Positions 8,697 to 17,425 of a stretch of DNA of 64,000 bases are shown one piece after another. The stretch spans positions 99,629 through 163,628 of the forward strand of contig JAUIIR010000002.1 of NCBI GenBank assembly GCA_030431485.1, written 5' to 3'. Positions within the stretch are counted from its first letter, which is position 1, and each line of letters begins with the position of its first letter. The notes beneath the pieces were generated by a model that had not been told where the DNA came from, ran no database searches, and worked only from the letters and a program-made list of their open reading frames with translations. The DNA is from Alphaproteobacteria bacterium (lineage in GTDB: Bacteria > Pseudomonadota > Alphaproteobacteria > Rhodobacterales > Rhodobacteraceae). Both the position numbers and the translations under genes were made by a program.

Positions 8697-10030
8697 CTCT
8701 TTGCGAGTTTGCGCGCAGGAATGGTCTGCAAAATTGGCAGCAGATCCGCCATTTCCGGTCCCCGCTCCTGCCCTGTCACAGCCTTGCGCAGCGGCATGAA
8801 AAGACCTTTGCCCTTGCGGCCCGTCGCGTCTTTCACAGCAGTCGTCCACGTACTCCAGGAATCTGGACCCAGCGGTCCTTCGGGCAGCAAGGCCATCGCC
8901 TGAGCCACGAACTCTGCGTCCTCGTCGGCAACCATTGGCTCTGCTCCATTGACGCAGAGGTCCCACCACTTGGCGATATCCCGCCGCGTGGTGATGTTCT
9001 CACGCGCGACAGTCCAGAACGCCTCCGCCTTTTCCTCAGGCACGCCCAGCGCGGCCAGATCCTCTTTCATCACGCTGTAATCAAGCGCATGCAGCTTGCG
9101 CGCGGTCAGTGGGAACAGGTCCTGGAAATCGAACTTTGTAGGCGCCGAACCGAACTGGTTTAGATCGAATCCGTCGGCGATCTCATCCAGCGACAGCCGC
9201 AGTTCCACCGGCTGCGACGATCCGAGACGCGCCATCAGGCTCAAAAGCGCCTCGGGCTCCACACCCTGCTCACGCAGGTCTCGCAACGCCAGAGTACCCA
9301 GCCGCTTGGACAACGACTCGCCCTGAGGGCCGGTCAGCAGCGAATGGTGCGCAAACGACGGCACAGTGCCGCCCAACGCACGGATGATCTGGATCTGCGT
9401 GGCAGTGTTGGTCACGTGATCCGACCCGCGCACCACATGGGTCACACCCATCTCGGTATCGTCAACGACAGAGGCCAATGTGTACAAGATCTGTCCATCC
9501 GCACGGATCAACACAGGGTCGCTGACGCTTGCCGCGTCGATTGAGATGTCGCCCAGGATGCCATCGGTCCACTCAATCCGCTCATGATCGAGCTTGAACC
9601 GCCAGACACCATCGCCCCGCTCAGCGCGCAGTTTGGCCTTTTCATCCTCGGACAAGGCGAGCGCGGCTCTGTCGTAGACCGGCGGCTTGCCCATGTTCAG
9701 CTGCTTCTTGCGCTTCAAGTCCAGTTCGGTCGGTGTTTCAAACGCCTCATAGAACCGTCCCATCTCACGCAGCGTGTCTGCAGCCGCGTGATACCGGTCA
9801 AGACGCTCTGACTGACGCTCTACCCGATCCCATGTCAGACCCAGCCATTCCAGATCCTGCTTGAGCGCATCGACATATTCTTCCTTTGACCGTTCCGGGT
9901 CGGTGTCGTCGATCCGCAGAATAAACGTGCCGCCCGATTTCCGGGCGATCAGGTAGTTGAACAAAGCGGTGCGCAGGTTGCCGACATGGATATATCCGGT
10001 GGGCGACGGCGCGAAACGGGTGGTTGTCAT
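8693..10030 (-). CDS. gltX: Glutamate--tRNA ligase (short, GltX2-type)
   Basis: This class I aminoacyl-tRNA synthetase charges tRNA-Glu (and possibly tRNA-Gln in organisms with GatCAB). The N-terminus RFAPSPTGYIHVGNLRTALF holds the HIGH-equivalent HVGN at residues 15-18. The KMSKS-equivalent is the SLSKR stretch near residue 240. At 445 residues it matches the shorter of the two GluRS types that many Alphaproteobacteria carry, so a second gltX may lie elsewhere. The start at ATG 10030 is set by the family N-terminus. The gene converges with the DUF2254 gene (4-base overlap). Confidence 0.96.
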   Translation of the reverse strand: MTTTRFAPSPTGYIHVGNLRTALFNYLIARKSGGTFILRIDDTDPERSKEEYVDALKQDLEWLGLTWDRVERQSERLDRYHAAADTLREMGRFYEAFETPTELDLKRKKQLNMGKPPVYDRAALALSEDEKAKLRAERGDGVWRFKLDHERIEWTDGILGDISIDAASVSDPVLIRADGQILYTLASVVDDTEMGVTHVVRGSDHVTNTATQIQIIRALGGTVPSFAHHSLLTGPQGESLSKRLGTLALRDLREQGVEPEALLSLMARLGSSQPVELRLSLDEIADGFDLNQFGSAPTKFDFQDLFPLTARKLHALDYSVMKEDLAALGVPEEKAEAFWTVARENITTRRDIAKWWDLCVNGAEPMVADEDAEFVAQAMALLPEGPLGPDSWSTWTTAVKDATGRKGKGLFMPLRKAVTGQERGPEMADLLPILQTIPARKLAKS

Positions 10031-10197
10031 GGACTGTGTCTCCTGTTGACCGCGCTTTCACACAAAGGGACGCTTTTGTCCAGAAAGCCCCGCACCAATG
10101 CACTGCGTGATTGCACAGTCACGAAGGCGTGAATGGACAAGCTTTGGGCGGAATTGCCGCTACTCTCATCTTCATTCTAACCAGGGGAGCATCCACC

Positions 10198-11124
10198 ATG
10201 TCTGAATTTACCATGTCGCGCCGCAGCCTTCTGGCCGGTGCCGCCGCCCTTCCGATGGCCGCCGGTCTCGGAGCAACCCGCGCCAGCGCCGGAGGCCATA
10301 TGCAGGGCGCCCAGGTCCCCCGCGTGAACCGGTTTGGTGTGGGTGATTTCGAAGTAACCACCCTCCTCGTGGGCAGCCGCACCGTTGAGGAACCGCAGGG
10401 CATTTTCGGCATGAATGTCGAAGCAGACGAATTTGCCGCCGTATCTCAGGAAGCGCACATTCCTGTCGACAAGGCGCAGTTCTTCTTCACCCCGACGCTG
10501 GTCAACACCGGCTCCGAGTTGATCCTCTTCGACACTGGTCTCAACGGAGGCGCAACGGCGCAAGCCGTAGAGATGGCCGGGTATTCAGCCGATGCTGTCA
10601 CCCATGTCGTTCTGACCCACATGCACGGCGACCATATCGGTGGCCTGATGACCGATGGGGCAGAAACCTTCGGCAACGCCGCCTACGTCACTGGGCAGGC
10701 CGAATTCGACCATTGGTCCGGCACAGACAATGAAGGCTTTGCAAACAACGTCAAACCGCTTGCGGAAAAGATGACGTTCCTTGGCGACGGCGACAGCGTG
10801 ACCTCGGGCATCAGCGCTATGGCCGCGTTCGGACACACACCTGGCCACATGACCTATATGCTGGACAGCAATGACCAGCAGTTGCTGATCTTTGCTGACC
10901 TCGCCAACCACTATGTCTGGTCGCTGGCCCATCCCGATTGGGAAGTCCGTTTCGATATGGACAAGGCCGCCGCCGCCGCGTCGCGTCGCAAAGTGTTGGG
11001 CATGCTGGCGTCAGACGGAATGCCGTTCATCGGCTACCACATGCCCTTCCCGGGTGTGGGTTACGTCGAAACGCGCGGGGACGGCTTCCACTACGTTCCG
11101 CACAGCTATCAGCTCTTGCTCTGA
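10198..11124 (+). CDS. Tat-exported metallo-beta-lactamase-fold hydrolase
   Basis: This 308-residue protein starts with MSEFTMSRRSLLAGAAALPM, a twin-arginine signal (SRRSLL) with a hydrophobic stretch, so it is probably exported folded to the periplasm. The zinc motif THMHGDHIGG, then AFGHTPGHM and a late GYHMPFPG, fit the MBL fold of lactonase or alkylsulfatase-like hydrolases. Substrate unknown; quorum-signal lactonases share this layout but this is not evidence for that role. I chose ATG 10198 because AGGGGAG precedes it by about 8 bases and it leaves a compact signal peptide. The region 10031-10197 upstream is the divergent promoter gap with gltX. Confidence 0.85.
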   Translation: MSEFTMSRRSLLAGAAALPMAAGLGATRASAGGHMQGAQVPRVNRFGVGDFEVTTLLVGSRTVEEPQGIFGMNVEADEFAAVSQEAHIPVDKAQFFFTPTLVNTGSELILFDTGLNGGATAQAVEMAGYSADAVTHVVLTHMHGDHIGGLMTDGAETFGNAAYVTGQAEFDHWSGTDNEGFANNVKPLAEKMTFLGDGDSVTSGISAMAAFGHTPGHMTYMLDSNDQQLLIFADLANHYVWSLAHPDWEVRFDMDKAAAAASRRKVLGMLASDGMPFIGYHMPFPGVGYVETRGDGFHYVPHSYQLLL

Positions 11125-11166
11125 TCTTGGCTTGACGCTGTCACTTTGCGCGGTGCTGATACGCGC

Positions 11167-11559
11167 ATGACCGCGCAAGACGATATCGATGACATCACAC
11201 GCTATGCCGAGGCAGCCCTGACCGGGCTGCCTTTGCCGTTCCGCGATCTATGCCAGGACGTGCTGCTTCAGGTCACTGACTGGCCACCACAAAGCATTCT
11301 GGCTGAATTGGACATCGACGATCCGCTGGACCTGACCGGTCTCTATGACGGCATTCCCTTGACCGAGAAATCCGCTGGCGACCCATACCCGTTTCCCGAT
11401 CAGGTCTGGCTGTATGCAGAACCCATCCTTGCGGAATGGCGCGAGAGGAAATCGGTCACGCTACAGGAACTGGTGGCCCATATCGTCATTCACGAAATCG
11501 CGCATCACTTCGGCTGGACCGATGACGAGATCGCGCAAGTGGACCGCTGGTGGGAATAG
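11167..11559 (+). CDS. Zincin-like metallopeptidase family protein
   Basis: This 130-residue protein carries HIVIHEIAHHFGW near its C-terminus. The HExxH zinc-protease motif is present as HEIAH, followed by a distal acidic helix DDEIAQVD. This matches the small minigluzincin-like family (PF06262, 'possibly zinc metallo-peptidase') common in Alphaproteobacteria and actinobacteria. The mid-region EYDGIPLTEKS-type sequence (here LYDGIPLTEKSAGDPYP) is also typical. The start at ATG 11167 fits the family length. It follows the MBL gene by 42 bases. Physiological substrate unknown. Confidence 0.85.
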   Translation: MTAQDDIDDITRYAEAALTGLPLPFRDLCQDVLLQVTDWPPQSILAELDIDDPLDLTGLYDGIPLTEKSAGDPYPFPDQVWLYAEPILAEWRERKSVTLQELVAHIVIHEIAHHFGWTDDEIAQVDRWWE

Positions 11560-11570
11560 CTCCAAATAAT

Positions 11571-11599
11571 TTTGCAAACCCGCGCACAGGGTTTGCAAA
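11571..11599. terminator. Bidirectional terminator-like hairpin
   Basis: Perfect 11-bp arms TTTGCAAACCC and GGGTTTGCAAA with a 7-base loop lie between the convergent metallopeptidase gene and the MORN-repeat gene, 11 bases after one stop and 7 bases after the other. The minus-strand transcript continues into ATTATTT, which is a better U-rich tail than on the plus strand. Confidence 0.75.
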
Positions 11600-11606
11600 G
11601 CCGGCC

Positions 11607-13004
11607 TCAGCCGTCCGTCAACGCGCCGTTAACCCATTCGCCGGTAGCCGTCTCACCTGACGCATAGCGCATGGTGCCGGAGCCCTGACGTTTGCCATCA
11701 AGGAACGTGCCCTCGTAAACATCTCCGTTGGCATAGGTCGCGGTCCCCTGACCGCTGATCTCGCCATTCTGCCAGTCCCCGACATATCTGAACCCGTCGG
11801 TCATGGTGATTTCCCCCTGACCGTGACGCTGGCCGCCTTCGAACTGGCCGACATACACCGTACCATCCGTATACGTCGCGGTGCCCTGACCGTGGCGCTG
11901 ACCGTCTTGCCACTCACCTTCGTACTTGTAGCCATCCGGATAGGTCATCACACCATATCCGTGATTGCGCGCGTTGCGGAACGCGCCCTCGTAGACCAGC
12001 CCATTGGCATAGACCGCGCGGCCCTTGCCGTCGATCACGCCATCGACCCAAGCACCCTCATAGGTCGAGCCATCGGGATAGGTGATCTTGCCCTCACCAT
12101 TAGCCAGATCGCCACGGAACTGGCCTTCGTAAACCGACCCGTCGGGATAGGTGACTTTGCCCATGCCTGCGATCTGTCCGGCGACCCAAGCGCCTTCATA
12201 GCGATAGCCATCCGTGCCGATGAACGTGCCTTGCCCGTGGCGCAGATCGTCTTTGAACTCGCCCTCGTAGACGTCTCCATTCGCATAGAGCACTTTGCCT
12301 TGACCATCGCGGCGGCCCGCCACCAATTGCCCCTCATAGACATCGCCATTGGACTGCGTCAGGGTGCCGATCCCGTCGATCTGACCGTCTTTCCACATGC
12401 CGTCATAGATGAGCCCATCTGGCATGGTCAGCTTGCCCTGTCCTTCGCGGTCGCCATCTGCAACACGGCCCTCGTAGACCGATCCGTCAGGATAGGTGAT
12501 CGTGCCGTTGCCTTCCTTGACACCGTTTATCCAGTCGCCTTCGTAAACATAGCCTCCGGGGCTTTGCATCGTGCCGCGTCCGTGGTGCAGTGCGTTGCGG
12601 AACGACCCTTCATAGCGCACACCATTTGCATAAAGCGCCACGCCCTGCCCGGTGATTTTACCGTCGAGCCATGACCCTTCATAGGTCGACCCGTCCGCAA
12701 AGACGATCTTGCCGATCCCTTCGGGCTTGCCCTTGGCGAATTGGCCTTCGTAGACCGACCCGTTCGGAAATCGCGCAACGCCGTCGCCCCTAATTTCGCC
12801 CTCAACCCAGTCGCCGGTATATTCGTACCCGTTGGGTAGCCGATACGTGCCTGTACCGTGCTGCAATCCGTTCAGGAAGGTGCCCTCGTACACGCCCCCA
12901 TCATCATATTGCTTGGTCTGCACCTCGCCGTCCTGCGCGCCAACGCCTTGTGCGATCAAAAGTGCGAAGGACGCACCCAGAATGACTTTGCTGCCCGGTC
13001 TCAT
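11607..13004 (-). CDS. Secreted MORN-repeat protein with 18 complete repeats
   Basis: This 465-residue protein has an N-terminal signal peptide (ILGASFALLIAQGVGAQ) and then 18 complete 23-residue MORN repeats plus a partial nineteenth, running from about residue 38 to the end, with unit consensus YEGxFxxGxxHGxGxxxYPDGxx. MORN repeats form elongated beta-hairpin solenoids that bind lipids or proteins. Alternating units have aromatic W or F at position 5. Units n and n+9 resemble one another more closely than neighbouring units, which points to duplication of a nine-repeat block. Bacterial function unknown; likely periplasmic. It is divergent from nadE and convergent with the metallopeptidase gene. 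Confidence 0.9.
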   Translation of the reverse strand: MRPGSKVILGASFALLIAQGVGAQDGEVQTKQYDDGGVYEGTFLNGLQHGTGTYRLPNGYEYTGDWVEGEIRGDGVARFPNGSVYEGQFAKGKPEGIGKIVFADGSTYEGSWLDGKITGQGVALYANGVRYEGSFRNALHHGRGTMQSPGGYVYEGDWINGVKEGNGTITYPDGSVYEGRVADGDREGQGKLTMPDGLIYDGMWKDGQIDGIGTLTQSNGDVYEGQLVAGRRDGQGKVLYANGDVYEGEFKDDLRHGQGTFIGTDGYRYEGAWVAGQIAGMGKVTYPDGSVYEGQFRGDLANGEGKITYPDGSTYEGAWVDGVIDGKGRAVYANGLVYEGAFRNARNHGYGVMTYPDGYKYEGEWQDGQRHGQGTATYTDGTVYVGQFEGGQRHGQGEITMTDGFRYVGDWQNGEISGQGTATYANGDVYEGTFLDGKRQGSGTMRYASGETATGEWVNGALTDG

Positions 13005-13159
13005 TTATTCGGTATCCCACTCATGTCCGTTGCCATGACCCTGTGCGGGAAACCTAAGCGACACGGCGGGGTCAGACAACGTCTTATCCCACAAGATGCT
13101 TTCCCTCGCGCGGGGTTCTGCTATGTCACCCGCGATATCGGGAAAGGAAGGACCGCCCC

Positions 13160-14821
13160 ATGTCGGACCGGTTTCGCATCACTCTGGCGCAGTTGAACCC
13201 CACCGTGGGCGACCTTGCAGGCAACGCCGCAAAGGCCCGCGCCGCGTGGGAAGAGGGCAAGGCCGCAGGCGCCGATCTTGTTGCCCTGCCTGAGATGTTC
13301 ATCACCGGGTATCAAGCCCAGGACCTGATCATCAAACCTGCTTTTGTCGCTGCGGCACAGGCAGAACTGACTGCGCTGGCCGAAGCGTGTGCCGAAGGTC
13401 CGGCGCTTGCCATTGGTGGTCCAAGTGTTGGCGAAGACCTCAAACTGCACAACAGCTACTTCGTGCTTCAGGGCGGCAAAATCGCCTCAACCGTGCACAA
13501 GTACTTTCTGCCGAACTTCAACGTCTTCGACGAAGTACGCCTGTTCTCTCGGGACATGATGCAGGGGCCGGTTTCGGTAAACGGCGTGCGCATCGGGATG
13601 CCCATCTGCGAAGACGCTTGGTATCCCGACGTGGTCGAAGCGCATGAAGAAAGCGGCGCGGAATTCATCCTTGTGCCCAATGGTTCGCCCTATTTCCGCG
13701 ACAAATTTGAAACCCGTTTGAACCACATGGTTGCGCGCGTCGTGGAAAGCGGATTGCCGCTTATCTACCTCAACATGGTTGGTGGTCAGGACGATCAGGT
13801 CTTTGACGGCGGGTCGTTTGCCCTAAATCGCGGCGGCGTACCTGCAGTCCAACTGCCGATCTTCGACGAAGTGATCAGCCATGTCGATCTTGAACGGCAA
13901 GACGACGGTTGGCACGTACTCGATGGAGATTTCACGACCCATCCGGAATCGATGGAACAGGATTACCGCGTCATGGTTACCGCACTGCGGGACTACATGG
14001 CGAAGACGGGGTTCAAGAAGGTGCTTCTTGGTCTGTCCGGTGGGATCGACAGTGCCATCGTGGCAACCATCGCGGTCGATGCCTTGGGTGCAGAGAACGT
14101 CCGCTGCGTGATGCTGCCGTCGGAATATACCTCGCAAGGATCGCTGGATGATGCCAAGGACGTGGCGGAAAACCTAGGCTGCCGCTACGATTTTTTACCA
14201 ATTGGTAAAACCCGTGACGCGGTGACCGAAACGCTGGCTCCGCTGTTCGAAGGCACTCAGCCCGGTCTGACCGAAGAAAACATCCAGTCCCGCATCCGGG
14301 GACTGCTGCTCATGGCGCTCAGCAACAAGTTCGGCGAGATGCTTTTGACCACCGGCAACAAGTCCGAGGTCGCGGTGGGATATGCCACGATCTACGGCGA
14401 TATGGCGGGCGGCTACAATCCGATCAAGGATATGTACAAGACCCGCGTATTCGACTGCTGCCGCTGGCGCAATACGAACCACCGCGACTGGATGATGGGG
14501 CCAGAGAGTGCGGTGATACCCGACGCGATCATCACCAAACCACCCTCGGCAGAGTTGCGCGCGGATCAGAAGGACAGTGACTCGCTGCCCGATTATCCGA
14601 TTCTTGATGGTATCCTGCAGATTCTCGTCGACGAAGACGGCTCCATAGCGGATTGCGTCGCCGCCGGATATGACCGCGCGGATGCCAAGAAGATCGAGCA
14701 CCTGCTTTACATCAGCGAATACAAGCGCTTCCAATCCGCCCCCGGCGCACGCCTTTCGAAACGCGCCTTCTGGCTGGATCGGCGCTATCCGATTGTGAAC
14801 CGCTGGCGCGACCCAAGCTAA
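13160..14821 (+). CDS. nadE: NAD+ synthase, glutamine-dependent
   Basis: This 553-residue enzyme amidates nicotinic acid adenine dinucleotide using ATP and glutamine. The N-terminal nitrilase domain has the Glu45 (LPEMF), Lys114 (HKYFLPNF) and Cys150 (PICEDAWYPD) triad. The C-terminal synthetase has the ATP-pyrophosphatase loop SGGIDS at 293-298 and the TTGNKSEVAVGYAT and YGDMAGGYNPI blocks. The length is normal. An AT-rich palindrome encoding FLPIGK sits in frame at 14191-14210 (see findings). The start at 13160 follows GGAAGGA at 13144 with some extra spacing. Confidence 0.97.
   Translation: MSDRFRITLAQLNPTVGDLAGNAAKARAAWEEGKAAGADLVALPEMFITGYQAQDLIIKPAFVAAAQAELTALAEACAEGPALAIGGPSVGEDLKLHNSYFVLQGGKIASTVHKYFLPNFNVFDEVRLFSRDMMQGPVSVNGVRIGMPICEDAWYPDVVEAHEESGAEFILVPNGSPYFRDKFETRLNHMVARVVESGLPLIYLNMVGGQDDQVFDGGSFALNRGGVPAVQLPIFDEVISHVDLERQDDGWHVLDGDFTTHPESMEQDYRVMVTALRDYMAKTGFKKVLLGLSGGIDSAIVATIAVDALGAENVRCVMLPSEYTSQGSLDDAKDVAENLGCRYDFLPIGKTRDAVTETLAPLFEGTQPGLTEENIQSRIRGLLLMALSNKFGEMLLTTGNKSEVAVGYATIYGDMAGGYNPIKDMYKTRVFDCCRWRNTNHRDWMMGPESAVIPDAIITKPPSAELRADQKDSDSLPDYPILDGILQILVDEDGSIADCVAAGYDRADAKKIEHLLYISEYKRFQSAPGARLSKRAFWLDRRYPIVNRWRDPS
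14191..14210 (+). repeat. Intragenic palindromic micro-repeat, copy 1 (in nadE)
   Basis: TTTTTTACCAATTGGTAAAA, of which the last 18 bases are a perfect palindrome, is in frame and codes for FLPIGK. A copy with one central base changed lies at 52055-52074 in the ThDP enzyme gene, in the same reading frame. AT-only tracts and the TTA leucine codon stand out against GC-rich coding sequence. Confidence 0.7.
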
Positions 14822-14838
14822 GGGCCGCGCCGCATCGG

Positions 14839-15933
14839 TCAGCTTGCCTTGAGAACACCGCGCTCGATCTGGTCAGCCTCAATGCTCTCGAAGAGCGCTT
14901 TGAAGTTGCCTTCCCCGAAGCCGTCATCGCCTTTGCGTTGGATGAATTCGAAAAAGATCGGCCCAATCACGGTTTTCGAGAAGATCTGAAGCAGGATGCG
15001 GGTTTCGCCACCACCGACCACACCTTCGCCGTCGATCAGGATGCCGTGTTTCTTCATACGGTCGAGCGGTTCTTCATGGCCGACCACACGCTCTTTGCTG
15101 AGATCATAGTAGGTATCCGGCGGCGCAGGCATGAACTTGAGGCCACGCCCTGCGATCTCATCCACTGCGTCGTAGATATCGCGCGCACCCACCGCGATGT
15201 GTTGGATGCCTTCGCCCTTGTACCGCTTGAGATATTCAACGATCTGCCCGGTCTCGCCCCGGTCCTCGTTGATCGGGATGCGGATGCGCCCGCAAGGTGA
15301 CGTCAGCGCGCGGCTTAGCAGACCTGTGTATTTGCCTTCGATGTCAAAAAAGCGGATTTCTTTGAAGCCAAAAATCTTGCCGTAGAAGTTGAACCACGTG
15401 TCCATGTTGCCCTTGTGGACGTTGTGGGTCAGGTGGTCGAGGTAATGGAAGCCGACACCTTCGGGGTTGGCTGTGGACACCCAGTTGAATTCGTCGTTGT
15501 AGGGATTCTGGCCGTAGTATTTGTCGATGAAGTAGATGAGCGACCCACCGATGCCGACAATCGCGGGAACATCCATCGCCTTGTCGTCGCCGTCATAGGG
15601 TGTCGCGCCAAGCATCACTGCCCGGTCATAGGCGTGTTTCGCATCAACCACCCGCCAGCCCATCGATGGAGCACACGGGCCGTGCTCTTCGACAAACCGC
15701 ATGGCCTGGCTGCCGGGTTCGTTGTTCAGGATGTAAGTGATGTCACCTTGCTGCCACAGCTCGATCTGCTTGGTCTTGTGCGTGGCGGTGTGGGTGTAGC
15801 CCATCTTGGTAAAAAGATCGCGCAAGGCGTCCGGATCGGGATGGGCGAATTCGACAAACTCGAACCCGTCGGTCCCGGCGGGATTGTCGTTGGTGATTTT
15901 GGCTTTCGGTGCATCGTGCGGGAACGGACCCAT
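14839..15933 (-). CDS. hppD: 4-hydroxyphenylpyruvate dioxygenase
   Basis: This 364-residue Fe(II) enzyme converts 4-hydroxyphenylpyruvate to homogentisate in tyrosine breakdown. Two vicinal-oxygen-chelate halves are visible. The iron ligands fit HYLDHLTHNV, IQHIAVGARD and the FFEFIQRKGDDGFGEGNFKALFESIE C-terminal block, which is the family signature. The gene is divergent from an Lrp/AsnC regulator with a strong inverted-repeat operator in the gap, so tyrosine or a related amino acid may control it. It ends 17 bases from the convergent nadE stop. No other homogentisate-pathway gene lies in the window. Confidence 0.97.
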   Translation of the reverse strand: MGPFPHDAPKAKITNDNPAGTDGFEFVEFAHPDPDALRDLFTKMGYTHTATHKTKQIELWQQGDITYILNNEPGSQAMRFVEEHGPCAPSMGWRVVDAKHAYDRAVMLGATPYDGDDKAMDVPAIVGIGGSLIYFIDKYYGQNPYNDEFNWVSTANPEGVGFHYLDHLTHNVHKGNMDTWFNFYGKIFGFKEIRFFDIEGKYTGLLSRALTSPCGRIRIPINEDRGETGQIVEYLKRYKGEGIQHIAVGARDIYDAVDEIAGRGLKFMPAPPDTYYDLSKERVVGHEEPLDRMKKHGILIDGEGVVGGGETRILLQIFSKTVIGPIFFEFIQRKGDDGFGEGNFKALFESIEADQIERGVLKAS

Positions 15934-16025
15934 AGCATCCTCCTTAATTTGTGGAGAAAATAGCTCCAGCGCTCTGCGTCATGTGCTCATAGTTGGATAA
16001 GTTCAGAGAAATATATGCGTCGATA

Positions 16026-16051
16026 TTGCATGTTTTCGGCTGAACATGCAA
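16026..16051. promoter_or_regulatory. Inverted-repeat operator between hppD and the Lrp/AsnC gene
   Basis: Perfect 9-bp arms TTGCATGTT and AACATGCAA with an 8-base spacer lie 93 bases upstream of hppD and end 9 bases before the regulator's ATG at 16061. The site covers an earlier potential ATG at 16046, which argues for the later start. The likely ligand is the adjacent Lrp/AsnC protein. Confidence 0.75.
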
Positions 16052-16060
16052 AATTTACGC

Positions 16061-16528
16061 ATGACCTCACTCGACCCCAAAGATATCAAGCTTCTCGCGC
16101 GCCTCCAGAGAAACGGTCAGATCCCGGCGCAGGACCTGGCCGAAGAGCTTGGCATGTCGGCGTCACAGATCAGCCGCCGCCGGCAACGTCTTGAAGCGGA
16201 AGGCTACATTTTGGGCACACCGTGCCGGTTGAACCCGGAAAGGCTGGGACTGACGGTACAAGCCTTTATTCAGGTCGAAACCCGTGCGCAGAGCAACGGT
16301 ACACATCAGGCCATCAAGCGGCTTGTGGCGAGCACTCCCGAGATCGTGGCTGCGTGGACGCTGACCGGAGAGGCAGACTACATTTTCCGGGTTTATTGCT
16401 CTGATCTCGCGGCGCTCAATCGGTTGGTGCAGGACGTGATTTTGCCGCACGATTCCATCGGCCGGGTGCACAGCCAGATCGTGATGGACCAGGTCAAGGA
16501 CGACACCGCGCTGCCCCTGCCGCGCTGA
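16061..16528 (+). CDS. Lrp/AsnC-family transcriptional regulator
   Basis: This 155-residue protein has the AsnC-type helix-turn-helix at residues 8-55 (LDPKDIKLLARLQRNGQI, then MSASQISRRRQRLEAEGYI) followed by a RAM effector-binding domain containing VQAFIQVET and AWTLTGEADYIFRVYC. Such proteins are dimers/octamers that respond to amino acids. Its position divergent to hppD and the operator between them suggest control of tyrosine degradation and of itself. The start at 16061 keeps the operator outside the coding region. The protease gene converges immediately after its stop. Confidence 0.92.
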   Translation: MTSLDPKDIKLLARLQRNGQIPAQDLAEELGMSASQISRRRQRLEAEGYILGTPCRLNPERLGLTVQAFIQVETRAQSNGTHQAIKRLVASTPEIVAAWTLTGEADYIFRVYCSDLAALNRLVQDVILPHDSIGRVHSQIVMDQVKDDTALPLPR

Positions 16529-17344
16529 TCAATCCACCTTCATGAAGCGCGCGCCGCCCGCCCGCTCGCCAACGGTGACGCGCCGCGCTCCGGCCGACAC
16601 CGGGGCACGGGCGGCATAGTTGCGCATGTCCTGCATCATGGCAGCGACGGTCGCCGGAAGCGCCATACCAATCGCCTCCTTCTCAGAAGAGGGTGCGGTC
16701 GACATCATCGAGATCACTGACAGAATACGCAGGCGCCCCTGATCGTTGACGAAAACCGGCGCGCCGGATGATCCGAAGGTCACGTCACAATCAAAGGTCA
16801 TCACACCGCCGCGGTATGTCTGCTTATGACGGCACCCGGATTCGCGCTGAAGCGACGTGTTGCGACCGCGCCCGTAGGACACCAGCGTCACCGGTCCCAA
16901 GGACATCTGCCTATCATGAATGCGAAACGGTTCGGCCTCGGTGCCGAAGATCGGACGGTCCAGCCGCAACAGCGCCAGATCGGTGCGGACCTGATCGGTC
17001 AAGTCGCCGTTGATCGCGTCAAGATATCCCTCGGCCAGAACGATCCGCACGACTCGCCGGGTCGCGGCGGTGAACTCATGTGTCAAACCTGCAGAGAACC
17101 GCATGCGCTCTTTGGTCAAGACACGGCGCGCCTCCAGATCCACCACACAATGCGCGGCGGTCAGGACCATGTCCTTGGCGATGAGAGTGCCGGTGCAGGT
17201 GCCGACCTCGGTATCAAGACGCCCAACACCCTCCCATCCAAGCACTTCACCGCGATGATCCAGCCGGTCACGTTCTTGCGCCGAAATCATTGCAGGCATC
17301 GCAAGCAAAGCTGCGAGGCAGAGTCCAAGGATTGATCGCAACAT
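16529..17344 (-). CDS. Secreted trypsin-like serine protease
   Basis: This 271-residue protein has a signal peptide (MLRSILGLCLAALLAMPAMISAQ). The S1 catalytic residues fit TAAHC (His), RTDLALLRLD (Asp) and CDVTFGSSGAPVF (Ser in GSSGAP), and the family pattern CTGTLIAKDMVLTAAHC is intact. It is probably periplasmic or secreted and resembles the V8/trypsin-like glutamyl-endopeptidase group. The start at ATG 17344 is chosen because it begins the signal peptide; the longer frame adds basic unconserved sequence. The substrate is unknown. The gene follows nadK by 81 bases on the same strand. Confidence 0.9.
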   Translation of the reverse strand: MLRSILGLCLAALLAMPAMISAQERDRLDHRGEVLGWEGVGRLDTEVGTCTGTLIAKDMVLTAAHCVVDLEARRVLTKERMRFSAGLTHEFTAATRRVVRIVLAEGYLDAINGDLTDQVRTDLALLRLDRPIFGTEAEPFRIHDRQMSLGPVTLVSYGRGRNTSLQRESGCRHKQTYRGGVMTFDCDVTFGSSGAPVFVNDQGRLRILSVISMMSTAPSSEKEAIGMALPATVAAMMQDMRNYAARAPVSAGARRVTVGERAGGARFMKVD

Positions 17345-17425
17345 TCGCCGCCTTTTGTCGTACACTCTACCCAAAGTAGCAGCGCGACATGGCACAAGAT
17401 GGGCGGTATTGCGACGAGACGCGGA

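Noticed and set aside
11607..13004. Periodic 69-base repeats considered as CRISPR or satellite DNA
   Set aside because: The period equals 23 codons and encodes MORN units in frame; units differ at many bases and there are no spacer-like unique segments.
16046..16060. ATG 16046 as start of the Lrp/AsnC gene
   Set aside because: It lies inside one arm of the operator palindrome, and the family N-terminus begins after the ATG at 16061.
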